NCBI GenBank assembly: GCA_003427395.1 | Contig: BFEA01000471.1 | Span: 1,024,906-1,064,480, forward strand | Reading direction: 5' to 3' | DNA length: 39,575 bases | DNA from: Chara braunii | Lineage: Eukaryota > Streptophyta > Charophyceae > Charales > Characeae | Shown: positions 21,221 to 31,951 of the stretch, in pieces | Layout: each line of letters starts with the position of its first letter | How positions within the stretch are numbered: the first letter of the stretch is position 1 | Translations under genes and position numbers: made by a program | Notes under the pieces: model-generated | Told to the model about the DNA's origin: nothing | Seen by the model: only the letters and a program-made list of their open reading frames with translations | The model's database searches: none

Positions 21221-21691
21221 AGAGGCTCGCCACACACGCTGTCGAAACTCTTTGAGTTTCGACAGCTGTCAGAAAAAAATCGAAAGTCTGCTGTCTACAT
21301 TTTACCCCCCCTTCGCCACAAGGGCTGTCGACGGGCAAGGTTTTGGTCATGGCCAAATGGACTCCGCCTTTCGACAGGGCACGGGTGTCACGGAACAGTC
21401 CCTGACAATGCAAATTCAAACGCAATTCCGTCTCCTGCAGGCGGGAGGAAAAGAATGGGGAAGGGTGGCCGTCGGGCGTACCATTCTGACACCTGTAGAA
21501 TTTGTTTTGAGCCGCAGTTCTTCCAAAGTCTGTGTGGCCATGCAAAAGTGTAGAGAACCTGGTTTTCCACAGCCTGTGTGGCGAGCCTCTAAGGGGCTCT
21601 CCGCCTTTCGAATGAAGGCATTTTCCGAAAGGTGTCAGACTTTTTCAAAAGTCTGCTTGTCCAAAGGAACCCCTCCCTCGCCACACAGACT
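21221..21691. mobile_element. Nested inverted-repeat (foldback-like) element
   Basis: Several inverted pairs nest within 470 bp. AGAGGCTCGCCACAC (21221-21235) has an exact reverse complement at 21576-21590, and similarity extends inward with few mismatches. AGTCTGTGTGGC (21527-21538) has an exact reverse complement at 21680-21691. Local hairpins are CTGTCGAAACTC-TTT-GAGTTTCGACAG (21239-21265, 12-bp perfect stem), CCTTTCG/CGAAAGG (21604-21632) and CAGACTTTT-TC-AAAAGTCTG (21636-21655). No open frame looks like a transposase. The arrangement resembles a foldback or MITE-type non-autonomous DNA element; no target-site duplication was identified. Confidence 0.6.
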
Positions 21692-21779
21692 GTTATGTTA
21701 TACCGCGTCAAACATGGGGACGCAGCCATTCCAGTAGCATGCTTTATGTTCTAGACAGTAAGCTTGGCAAAGGTCTTAT

Positions 21780-22020
21780 GAAGTGGGGGGTGGGCAGCCT
21801 TCTGGATGGTAGTGTCCAAAGCCAACACTCTCCCACACACCACACGCAACCCACTCACACGCACACTCACACCCGTGTTGGCTGAAGACCTTACTGATAC
21901 CAACTGGGAGGATCCAGCTCACTATCTCTGTTGGTTGGCACCAAGAGTGCCACAGGCAGACATGGGGATTGCACCCACAACCTCCCACCGCTTGCGTGCC
22001 TAACCAATTGAGCTAGGACG
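21780..22020 (-). mobile_element. tRNA-derived SINE head with pol III promoter
   Basis: On the minus strand TAGCTCAATTGG (22015-22004) is a near-perfect A box and GGGTGCAATCC (21976-21966) a good B box. The T-arm GTGGG-TGCAATC-CCCAT is fully paired. The acceptor and anticodon arms do not close into a functional tRNA, so a SINE head or tRNA relic is more likely than a tRNA gene. The body continues to about 21780 without a clear tail. A T run at 22040-22058 lies on the upstream side in this orientation and probably belongs to another insertion. Confidence 0.55.
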
Positions 22021-22058
22021 CTGGATGGAGCCCAGATTCTTTTTTTTTTTTTTTTTTG

Positions 22059-22792
22059 AAGCTATACTCTTCTCTCAATTTCACCTCACACTACCTACCT
22101 ACCACTACTCCTAATTGTAGGCATACGGGGAACCCCGTAGCAGCCAGAACCGAACACGAGAGAACAACCGTGTTCATGAGAGAACATGCGGGGGCTGCTC
22201 CCGGCCTGCAGGTGGACGATACAGGCTAGGGGACAGCCGGTAGCATCAGGGACCATGCCAACAGGACCAATCCCTGTGCCTCCCCTCAGATCCCCTCCCC
22301 AGGAAAAAGGGCATTTCAAGCTCTAAACTACTAGCAGTGTATCTACCTGTGTTTTACCAGAAGATTCATGCTCATGTTGCACATTTGGTCGGTAGTGGAG
22401 CAAGGCCCTCTATCTCCACAGCTCTCGCGGCAAAGGTCTACGCCACGGTCTGGTTGGGCCACGGCCAAGATGTCTAGGCTGCTAGCGCTAACCTGCGCCG
22501 CGGACCGGTCGGCGAGGCCCGGCTGCACTCCGCAGACTAGGGCAGTGATGGTTGAGCACCATCGCTGCGCTTGGTCGTCCTGGTGTCCGCCTGGCGCTTT
22601 GGCCCGGGTGTAGATGGGGTTACTCCACGGGGCACTTCAGGAGATGGCACGTCGGCGCGAGGGATGAAGGTTTTCATTGAAGGAGCAGCGAGTTTGCTTT
22701 GGGCGCGGCTTTGATTACACAACCGACACAACAACTTCATCAGGTGTCATGACGGCAAGGGGGCATCAAATACAACTGCATCAACAACAACA
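22059..22792. other. No gene recognised; upstream flank of the Asn-rich ORF
   Basis: No convincing coding or RNA gene was seen. The last 150 bases lead into the plus-strand ORF at 22793 and may hold its promoter or 5' UTR; CAACAACAACA immediately precedes its ATG. Confidence 0.4.
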
Positions 22793-23875
22793 ATGGACAT
22801 GGAGGCGGCGATCATGCAGGACGTAGTTGCTGCTGCTTTGCTTGAAGAGGAGGAAACACCGCTGGAGTTGGTACGAATGTATAAACGTCAGATGGAAGAC
22901 ATGTACGCGGTGCTGACTCAAGACTGCTGCAATCTACCAGTGGATCTGTTGGAGGAGGGAGAGGAATTGTTTATTGAATGGGAGGAGGAGCTCCATGAAA
23001 ATTTCCCTCTCCAACGCCTGGGCAGTACTGAAAGTGCACAAGTGATAGCTGAGCTGCGCGACTGTACTGATATGTTTGGGAAAGTGAGAGGAATCTTTGT
23101 TCAGCTTCGGGAGGGGCTTACGCGAAGTGATGACTGGAAAGGGTGCCACGGCGGGGAGCTTGAGGAGGGGCAAGCGCCTTGTACCACGTTGCAGGACTGT
23201 TTTCAAGGAGCTGACGATGCCTGCGTTTCAGTTACTTTCGCGGGTAAGGATGGTGTACTTTGTCGTGTGGAGCTCGAGGAGGGGCGGGGTCCGTGCGGCG
23301 ATTTGGAGGATCGAAGGTCTGAGGAGGATGAAGATTGCTTTCAGAGGGGAGGAGGGACTACTGCTATGGCCAACAACAACAACAGCAACAACAACAACAA
23401 CAACAACAATAACAACAATTACACTGGTGTTGATGCTGCTCGGTGTGGAGAAGACGAGGATAACAAAATGGACAAAAATATTGATGACGACAATAACAAC
23501 AACGACAATGACAACAACAATAACGGTAATTACAATGGAGATACCGACAATTACAACGGTGATCATGGTTCTCAGCGTGGAGAAGACGGCGAGAACATGA
23601 TAGACAACGAGATTGACAACGACAACACTAACAAGAACAACAGCAGCGATGAGTATAACGGAATTTTCGATAACGAAGCAGCTAAAAATGATACTCATGG
23701 GGTCGTGAGTGTGAACGGTGGGTATTTTCCCCACTTTCTTCCAGCGCCTCTTTCGTCTTCCTTTTTTGGGCTGATTGGTTGGGTGCGACTGGGGAGGATG
23801 GTAGGGAAGGGTTGTGAATTCGAAGATTATGCAGGGAGGTTGGGATGGGGTTGGAAGCGCGAAGGTGTGGGGTAG
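22793..23875 (+). CDS. Hypothetical acidic, Asn-rich protein (single exon or first exon)
   Basis: The frame runs 360 codons from an ATG in a favourable context (ACAACAATGGAC). Residues 1-100 are acidic and helix-prone, with LLEEEETPLELVRMYKRQM near the start. Residues about 121-187 contain two imperfect repeats around ELEEG.(A/G)PC...CFQ. Residues about 193-310 are Asn/Asp-rich, with an 11-residue Asn run encoded by AAC repeats (about 23371-23419). The C-terminal 50 residues change to hydrophobic/Gly-rich composition just after GTGAGT at 23705, a strong-looking splice donor, so the true exon may end at 23704. No domain is recognised and function is unknown. A LINE tail lies 90 bp downstream on the opposite strand. 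The AAC expansion could inflate the frame, but the N-terminal 190 codons are open without simple repeats. Confidence 0.5.
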   Translation: MDMEAAIMQDVVAAALLEEEETPLELVRMYKRQMEDMYAVLTQDCCNLPVDLLEEGEELFIEWEEELHENFPLQRLGSTESAQVIAELRDCTDMFGKVRGIFVQLREGLTRSDDWKGCHGGELEEGQAPCTTLQDCFQGADDACVSVTFAGKDGVLCRVELEEGRGPCGDLEDRRSEEDEDCFQRGGGTTAMANNNNSNNNNNNNNNNNYTGVDAARCGEDEDNKMDKNIDDDNNNNDNDNNNNGNYNGDTDNYNGDHGSQRGEDGENMIDNEIDNDNTNKNNSSDEYNGIFDNEAAKNDTHGVVSVNGGYFPHFLPAPLSSSFFGLIGWVRLGRMVGKGCEFEDYAGRLGWGWKREGVG

Positions 23876-23965
23876 TGAATGGGGGGATAACGCTTACTAA
23901 AATTGGGCTGCTGTGTATCTGCATGGTAGCATAGCTATGTTATAATGGCCTGCTTGAGGTAGCTC

Positions 23966-24121
23966 TTTGTTTGTTTGTTTTTTTGTTTTTTTGTTTTTTT
24001 TTTGAAACAACCCGAAGCTGTGATAGAGGTGCTGATAAGAGCAGACACGTATACCACAGTCGGGGAGGCTCCATCTATTGGTGGGGAGCTGCACCTGCTG
24101 GAAACCGGGTCCAGCGTCCCT
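23966..24121 (-). repeat. LINE 3' end with A-rich tail
   Basis: The minus strand reads GGACGCTGGACCCGGTTTCC (24119-24100) and continues to GGGTTGTTTC (24013-24004), followed by an A-rich tail interrupted by single C bases (24003-23966). The same roughly 118-bp 3' end with a pure A tail occurs on the opposite strand at 37519-37665. That makes this a defined retrotransposon terminus rather than random A-rich DNA. Assignment to the LINE just upstream rests on orientation and position. Confidence 0.6.
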
Positions 24122-25116
24122 AAACATCATATTTCATGTTGTACACAGACCAAATGAAACGGGCAGCAGTAGCAGGATGACCCAACCCTGATGGAGACAA
24201 ATCATGAGTAAGGCCTTACATCTACTCTACCTCCTTAGCCACTTGCCCACCGGACATTTTGATATGCGGGTGGTCGTAGCCCTAGTGTAACGACCACTAT
24301 CACCATTTCGGCTCATGAGGGTGACCGCAGCCCAAATGTAGTGAACACTATCTCCGTTTCTGCTCATGAAGCTAAGTGATAACCCCTGTGTATGAACCGC
24401 CCTGTGTGCANGCAGAATGACCCCCATTCCCCAACCCCCACCCTCTAGAACAGTAAGTTTCGGTCCGTGTTAAAGGCTTTCAGTGCGTTGTGAGCGATAT
24501 GAGACAGTATGAGTTATATATGGAGAAGCCGTTGCAAGTTGCGCTCAGCTGTATTTTGAGTCTGTCCCAGGTCCACTCTGCATTCTGTAAACAATCCCTC
24601 ATGGGTAACCCCTAACCCCTAAACCCTTAAGACCACGGCAGGTCTTATTGCCACAACTGATGGCAATGCTCACATTGTGTAACTTGCAAACAATGGTTCA
24701 TGAACCGGGACGCATATTGTAGGCTCTCTCACCCCCAACCACTAAACCTGCAAACCATGAAGACCACTGTAGTGCCGGTTGTCTCAGATGAGAGAAGTCC
24801 GATCATTGTGCAAGCAGCCTGTCTTGTAGTGTTGATCCCCTGACCCCAACCTGAGGCGGCTCCCTGGTCTGCGACTGCTGTTGCTCCTCCTCGTCCAATG
24901 AGTCCGTGCATTGTGCCACCGGCCTGTGGTGTCGTGTTGATCTCCTGACCGCATCTTGAGGCGGGTCCCTGGTCTGCGATTGCTGTTACTCCTCGTCCGA
25001 TGATCCGACGTACCCAGGTCACGTAGTTGCCCCTTCCTTCTACTGCATTTCCGAGAGGTTTGGGGGCGGTAGCGGTGCGGGATCGAGAGCAGGGCGAGGA
25101 GATGTGGGGTAGGGGT
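24122..25116 (-). other. LINE 3' UTR with degenerate tandem repeats
   Basis: There is no coding signal after the ORF2 stop. Two units of about 105 bp (around 24800-25005) share GTGTTGATC.CCTGACC and CCCTGGTCTGCGA. A second pair of about 64 bp lies at about 24268-24395 (AGCCC.A.TGTA...CTCATGA). Short CCCTAA-like words occur at 24608-24630. The base at 24411 is undetermined. Confidence 0.5.
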
Positions 25117-28100
25117 CTACGGGATGAGCAGGAAGTTGGTCGGGAGGAAGGAGACCGCAAAATCTTGCAGGGGTTTCCTCTGCCAGACTTGCTCCCCCGC
25201 TCTCCAGTGTTTCCACTGTATGCTGAGGTCGTGTTGCAATGCAGAGAAGAGACGGTGGGGGTCTTGCCATATCTGGCAATACGATTCCCTGATANCCTCC
25301 CTGAGACTGNCATCCTTCTCNTCGTGATACTCCCGTGCCANGGTCTTCCANGCATTATGNGTATGGGATCTGATCTCNTCCTCTATNTCCTNTTGCGCTC
25401 TCTGCAATCCAAACTGGTAGTCTTTTCTCTCGTAGGAGCACCGTGCCCTCCAGGTTTGCATGAGGACATGTAGTCTCGTATATGAGAAGAGATTAACCGC
25501 AAACGGAGACCAGTTTGCTAGCAGTTGTTGATTTTCGCCAAGGAGGATGAGGCCAAGATCCCAAGGTATGTGTTGGTCCGTCAAGGAGTGAAACGCTGCA
25601 TCCCACCACCTCCAGATTTGAGCTGCCATCGGGCAAGACAGAAGACAGTGCTCAAGGGTTGCCCTAGCAGGCTGAGTAGCCCGACCGCAATAAATGCATA
25701 TAGGGGACAACAATCCTTTTTGCTCCAGGTTAGTTCTGGAAACAATCCAATATGGGGTGGGAAGACAACGATGTAAGATTTGCCATTGCAGGGACCTAAG
25801 GCTTGTGGGCATGAGTTTAGCATATTTGGTCCAGGGAAGGTTGCTTAGCAACTGTGCATCAAGTGGTGAATCCCGTTCCCATCTATGCACGATTGTTTTC
25901 CCAATCTGCTGCTGAGGCCGGGCTGCCTTATACCCTCCTCTGACCGTGTAGTCCCACATGTGCAGGTTGTGTTGGCCCTTCCATTCCCATTCGTCCGGGT
26001 CGAATGGGAGCAGGGCCACGGGTATGGATGGCTCATACACCTGGAATCCTTCGTCTTGGCCCCCCACGACTCTGACATTTATCAATCCAACCCATGATTC
26101 TGTAACGTCGGAGTCCGCATCCCGGTTTAGGCAGGAGAGCCACTTACCCGACACGTGTAGAGCAAAGGCTTCCAGTGTGCAGCTCGCACCATTTCTGTTG
26201 CAGACTCTGTAGACTTTGTCCGGTTGTGGGAGGTCAGCATATCTGACCACCCAGTCCTGCGGCTCAATCGTCGGACCTGTTTTAAGAGTTTGCAGCCAGG
26301 CCAGTGGCAGTGCATCGGTGAGTTGGCGAGTCTTTTCTTCAATATTCCTGACATCCGGTGAGAGCCATTTCTGTTCGACCTGATCCCAGAGGTCACCCAC
26401 CGTATAAATCCCTTTGTGTGCCCAAACCAGCCACAGCGAGTTGGTTGTGAGCACAAAGGGGGACCCATCTTCATTCAAGATAAAGGGGTTTCCGAAGAGT
26501 GGCTGCCTCCACACATTATGCCACCTGTTGGGTGCTCGCTTTTGCTTGGAGCCAGTCGTTCTCCATAGCTTAATCATGGTCGGCCAGAGAGGGTCATTGT
26601 GAATGTCCTGCCTGATGGCACGTGACGCACCCCCAGCTTGTGTCTGTCGGCGAGGGCTCGGGATTGACCAATGGTTGGTCAGCCATTGGAATGGGTGTAT
26701 GTGACCTGAGGGCACCGGTTCCGGTGCCAGCCCTGCAATCTGCACACAGACCAGAGGTCTCCAAGGAATATCATTTCTTACAAGGAGTCTAGTCAGTACT
26801 TTGAACATCATTGCGTAAGTCTCCCTGTGAGGATCAAGTATCCCCATCCCCCCTACGGATCTCGGTTGTGTGAGAGTGTCCCAGCCTACCCTGTTCAAGC
26901 ACTCTTCCTCTTTTGCGCTGTTCTTCCATAGATACGTTGTGAGCGCTTTCCGCAGTCGGGTATATTGCTTCAGTGTCAACGGCCACACCGCTAGCTTGTA
27001 CCATATAGCCGCCAGGATGGCATTGTTGATTGTCAGCGCACGTCCAACCAACAATGTGTGCAGCCCCTCCCATTTCGCGAGGCGGTCAATGGTCATGTTC
27101 ACCAGGTTATCTCCATGATCCACCGGGGGCCCCATCGCTGTTAGCTTCACTCCCAATATCCTTATAGCATCTTCTTTCCTCGCCCATGCTACACACGGGG
27201 CCGGTGGCAGAGGTTCATCCTGAGGGTGGAGCCACCAGCCCTCTGTCTTTGAGCCCCAATTCACTTTCATATCTGCTGCCAACGAGAAGAGGTGTATAGT
27301 TTGGGTGAGGGTTTGCAGGCTGCCTCGATCTGCACGTATGAGGACCGTGAGGTTGTCAGCAAACAGAGATGTCATCGGGATAAGATGATCAGGGATCTCC
27401 GGGATCGGTATTTTGCTGATTTTCGGATGGGCTCTGATAAGCGCAGCAAGGGCCTCCATAACGATAACAAAGAGTAATGGTGCAATGGGATCCCCTTGGC
27501 GGACTGATCTCTGCAATTGAATCGGTGCAGAGAGGTGGCCATTGAGCATGATATTTGTGGTGGCCGATCTGTGGAGGATTTGCACCCGTCGACAAAACTG
27601 GGAGCCGAAGTTCATTTTTGTTAGGCACATATCTAGGAAGTCCCAATCAACGTGATCGTATGCTTTCTCGAAGTCTATGAATAGTATGGCTGCGTGGGTC
27701 ATGCGCTGGCGTGCATATTTAATGGTCTCGTTGACCATTAGGATATTGTCTTGGATGTTACGGTTCGGCATGAATCCTGTTTGATCCGGATGGATCAACA
27801 GATTCATGTATGGCAGCAGGCGGATGGTGAGGGCTTTGGCCACCAATTTGTAGGGGACCGGGAGGAGGGTGATCGGTCTATAATTTCTGGTGTCCTCTTT
27901 GTCTCCCTTTTTATAGAGTAGCGTTGCTTGGCTGATCATTCCCCCAAAACAGTCTCCCTCTTGCACTGCCTTATATAATCCATGAGGTCATCTTTGAAGA
28001 GGTCCCAGAACGACACCCAGAATTCTTTCAGGAAGGAGTCAATTCCTGGAGTCTTCTCATCGTCCATGTCCCGCAGGGCATCCCATATCTCTTCCTGCAC

Positions 28101-29861
28101 AAGCGGCCTATCCAAGTCAGATTTTTGCTCCTGTGTCAAGCGTGAGTGCACTGTTTGGAGCAGTTCATCCCTGGCCTTCCGGACGTTGTTGGGATTTTTT
28201 TTGGGGGTATCCGATGTAAACAGGTCCTTGTAGTATTTGGCTGCGTAATCAGTAATTGCATAAGCATTGGTAGCAGCCGGAGCACCATCATCCAGGGGGT
28301 GCCTAAGGCGCGGGACAGCTGAGGCCCGCATGCGGGCTTTCGCTTTAGCGAAGAAAGATTTTGCCATCGTTCCATCGGTGTGTTCTCTTTTTATTCTAGC
28401 CTGAATCCTCCATGCGTGCGATTGTCTGTCTATATAGGCCTGAAGGTGGTCTCTTGCTGCTTGTAGCTTTTCAAAGGAAAGGGTGTGTTGCGGGTCGTCT
28501 GTGATGGTCGCATCCCATTCTTCAAGCTCTCGCATAAGGCGATCGAGTATCGCCTTGCGGTCTCTCGCCGTCTGGATGGAGAATTTCTTGGCTCTGTCTC
28601 TCGGGCAGGCAATCCCGTCATTGAACCAGGTCACGGTTTGAGCTGCTTCCGGTTGAGCCTGTGGTTTGGTGGATTGCCAGTATTGCCAAAATTCCTGCAC
28701 CATTTCCTTGAATTTTGTGAGCTGCAGCAGCGAAGTGTTAAGCTTGTAGAAGCCCNGGCCTCTCTTGATTTGAGTGTGAAANGAGAGACCCAGAGTTATC
28801 ATTCTGTGATCAAAGGATTTACACGGGCTGATTGCAGCTATTTCGGCCGTTGTAGTCAAGCCCATCAGTTCCTTCGACACGAGAGCAAGATCTATTCGCG
28901 AGCTTGCCAAGCCTCGGGTGCCTCTCGAGGATAAACAGGTGTAGGCTTTTTGAGCCGGGTGCAGCACTCTGTACACATCCTCAAGTTCCCTGTCTGCCAT
29001 CAGCTGTCTTAGCATCAGTACGTCCGGGCCCAGTTCCAGTAAAGAGGGGAGATCTGGGTCCCCCCTTTGGGAGGAAGACCTACGGTCCATCACCGGGTCA
29101 AGGGTGGTGTTAAAATCCCCTATCATAATGATGGGCGCATCTCTAGGGACGTTTTGGAGCAGGGTTGGCCACAAGTCCACTCTGTCGACGGGGTCATTGG
29201 GTGCATACACATTAACGAGGTAAAACTCTTCGCCCTCAAAAGCCACTTTGAGGCACACCCAACGTCCTTGCTGGTGATCGTGCTGTACTGACAGTGGTTT
29301 GAGTTTAGAGGACAGCGGGAGCCATATTGCAACCCCGGCCGACGCTCTATTGATTGCTGGCGCCGAGAAGCTTGTGTAGGGCCATATGAATTTGGCCTTC
29401 GCTGTGTGCTGGGGTGTATGCTGGAGGTGAGTTTCCTGAATGCACACTGCATCCGGCCACCCTCCAGACACCGGGGATTTGATCATATCCCATATGGCTG
29501 TCTTTTTATCTGGTGTTGCTTGGATGAGGCCATTGACATTGAGTGACCGGATGTCTATGTCTGCCCTGGCCAGTTTGACCGCCCATTGAGGGGGGTTTCT
29601 GATCCGGGGAAAAACAGGCGGGGACGGGGGCCGCGGGGGCTGGTGGGGTTGCTGTTGGTGCGCGGGCGGAGTCGGTTGGGATGGGGGCCGCGGGGGTGGA
29701 TGGGGTTGCTGTTGGTGAGCGGGTGGAGTCGGTGCAACGGTGGGAGGTGCAGGGAAAGCGAGGTTGGCGGTTAGCGGCAGTCCCATGTCCAGAATTCCGT
29801 GAGATTGCATCGAGTCTTGGCTAGCACAGGGCTCGGTCCTCAAGTCAGTGTGATGCATCAT
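25117..29861 (-). pseudogene. LINE ORF2: APE endonuclease and reverse transcriptase, frameshifted
   Basis: Numbering is from ATG 29861; the open frame itself starts at GTG 29894. A Pro/Gln-rich leader has a duplicated PTPPAHQQQPH unit. The endonuclease follows with SLNVNG (Asn near 108), IQETH (Glu 143), VNVYAPN, MIGDFN (Asp 249, Asn 251), SSRIDLAL (Asp 324) and FDHR (Asp 351, His 352). The usual Ser before Asp-His is Phe here. The RT begins at EEIWDAL...PGIDSFLKEF. A single missing G in the run at 27941-27945 shifts the frame, after which the RT continues: motif A LFIDFEKAYD, motif B RQGDP, motif C FADN at 27363-27352 where FADD is expected. A CX2C...HCLLSC motif (25705-25628) marks the zf-RVT domain of plant L1-type elements. 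No RNase H is seen. Nine single undetermined bases lie in 25295-25392 and two more at 28756 and 28782. Confidence 0.88.
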
Positions 29862-29908
29862 AATGCAGCAATATAAATCATTGGTTGAACACACAACACA
29901 TAGTTTCC

Positions 29909-31069
29909 TCAGGCAATCTGTTTGATGGGGAGGACATGGAGGGGGTCATCCCACTGGTTTTGTTCTTGCAACACATTGTCCTCCAGGAACAGTTGCATAA
30001 AGGTAAAAATTTGAGGTTGCGTCCAAGTCCCGCTGGCTGTGAACCGTGCAACATCAAAGTTCATCAGCAGCTGGTGTGTAAACCAGCTGAGGTTAGCACT
30101 TTTCTTCAGTTTGATTTTGGGATCAATAAGCAAGAGGACCGGAATGATACCTTTCGGAAATGTGAGAGAGGTGGGCAACACAACTCCCAACACCCCTTCC
30201 GTACACGTCTCCTTGACCCAATACTTAAGTCTTTTCTGGATGACCGCTGTAGACAGGTTGCCCTTCCAGCCTTCCAGCGTCAGTCTGTCCGGGGGAATAG
30301 GTTGCTGCAGAGAATGATGGTGTCGAGGCTGCCTAAGACCCAGGACCCATTGCCCCGCTCTCTTCACCCTGGTCAGGGGAAAGATGACCACCCCAGGTGT
30401 CATAACAATCGGAACCTCATCGTCATCCTCCAATCGCACCAGTTGGCCCATCCTTTTGGGCGGTAGATGTACCATGGCTGTGGCTTGAGTTGAGACACAG
30501 GCAGGCTGCAGGGTTAGACATTGTTTGTGCTGGGTCTGAGAAGCAATCTGTTGTGAAGGGGGGGAGCATGTTTGATGGTCTGCTGCAGCGGGCCATCGAG
30601 CATTCCCCTTATCCGGCGGGTCCCGGTGTGGGAGGTTGTGCAGCGTGCCACACAGGTTGTGGATGAGTACTTTGGGCCAAGCGAGGCCTTCATGGCAGAA
30701 TGCCTCTGTTTGCGGGTGCGCAGGGTGTTGGGCGGGGGTCCCTTCCCCAGTCCCAAACACCATAGTCGCATATTCCTCTATTTTATCCAGAAATTCGTTC
30801 ACTACGAGGACTATCGCAGCCCCGACGTCCATCCAGTCTATGACCGACACGTTGTCGTACTTTTCAACGGTCGCCAAGACACGGGGGCTGTACATAAGGA
30901 CAGTTTTGGCCTCCCTCCAATGTTTATTGTTGAGTCTTTCCGCAGGCTTATTTTCGGACAGCGAGAAGATCTTGACCAAGGTCCATTCCGTGAGGAACTC
31001 CAACTTTTGCTTAACCTCATCGTTGGTTGCCAACGGAGGGGGTGGGGGTGGCAGGCTGTCTGCGCTCAG
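29909..31069 (-). pseudogene. C-terminal part of the LINE ORF1 tract, unknown domain
   Basis: A 374-codon open stretch (TTG 31033, no ATG at its head) in the same frame as the upstream ORF1 segments. Two stops (31096 TAG, 31072 TAA) lie just before it. It has a helix-rich N-terminal part (LEFLTEWTLVKIF, VIDWMDVGAAIVLVVNEFL), a Pro/Gln/His-rich middle and a C-terminal part with FPKGIIPVLLLIDPKIKLKK. It matches no family I know. It ends 48 bases before the ORF2 ATG; ORF2's frame is open upstream across this stop, so the frames overlap by a few codons. It could be the natural end of a giant ORF1 or a separate small ORF. Confidence 0.5.
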
Positions 31070-31261
31070 TTATGGCGGCACCGGGACAACGACCTAAATG
31101 TCCATGTCTGTCTGTAACTGTGGGTGTTGGAGATCGGCCCGTTCTGGGGCGGAGGTGTCCATATCTTGAGCACTGCCTGCTTCAATGCAAAGGATCCTCT
31201 CGCTTGTGTCGCTTGGCAGCAGCCGGTCCGAGGCTAACGGTATGTGGTTTTGGAGTGCAGT

Positions 31262-31759
31262 TTATTGCTGCCAAAACGACTGCAGTTGTTCTTGTTGTTG
31301 GTGCAGAACTTGTTGTTGTTGGCAACACAGTTGTTGTTGCCACTGTATATGCATATGTTGGAGGAGCTGTTGCTGTTGTAACATCCGTTGTTGATGTTGT
31401 TGTTGGTGGTAGTGGGCGAGTTGGGTTTGCAGCAATATGCGGTATTGTTCCTCAAACTCTTTTCGTTGCATGGCCAGTTGTTGTTGAAGCAGGCTAGCTT
31501 GTTGCGCTGTTTGATGTAGAACTTGTATTTGCGCATAGTGCAAGTTTTGCTGCTCATCTCGTTGGTCTTGCTCCTGCTGTTGGGCTTGCTCCTGCCTTGC
31601 CAGCTGCTGTTGTGCATTTTGCCATGTTTGCTGCTGCTGTTGTAGATGCAGCGCGTGCAACTGCTGGTGGCCAAGGAGAGGCAGGTCCCCTTGTAGGTGA
31701 TGAGCCACGTGGTGGTGGGGGTCAGAGTCGAACTGCTGTGCTTCCTCCATGCAGTTGTC
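31262..31759 (-). pseudogene. ORF1 segment: Gln-rich coiled-coil-like region
   Basis: The ATG at 31750 opens a 162-codon segment, about 40% Gln with His and Leu (for example QQQLAMQRKEFEEQYRILLQ). Its heptad-like spacing suggests a long coiled coil such as the one that trimerises some LINE ORF1 proteins. It is in the same frame as the flanking segments and bounded by TAG (31762) and TAA (31264), both one C-to-T change from a Gln codon in a Gln-rich context. The opposite strand gives only CTG/TTG-driven hydrophobic shadow frames. Confidence 0.5.
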
Positions 31760-31951
31760 CTAAAGGGGCTCTTGAGACGGTTGTTGTTGGTGTGTGGTAT
31801 GCAGTTGCTGTGCCACGTCGTTGTCGCTATCCTCGGGAGTCTCCCCGGTTCGGCAGTGACTGTGGTCAAGGTGGAGATCAGTCGGGTGTTCCAAGGGGGC
31901 GGTCGAGATCTGTCGTTGGGCGATGGGTAGGTGCTCTTCGTCCCGCTGTGG

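Noticed and set aside
23228-23734. Minus-strand 168-codon frame rich in Val and Ile
   Set aside because: It is the antisense shadow of the AAC/GAC repeats of the Asn-rich plus-strand ORF.
24608-24630. CCCTAAACCC-like telomeric words
   Set aside because: Only two or three imperfect units within a LINE 3' UTR; not a telomeric array.
24729-25355. Minus-strand 208-codon frame
   Set aside because: It overlaps the RT C-terminus in another frame and owes its length to 3' UTR tandem repeats and undetermined bases.
31027-31497. Plus-strand Val-rich frame
   Set aside because: It is the antisense shadow of the Gln-rich LINE ORF1 segment (CAG/CAA read backwards).
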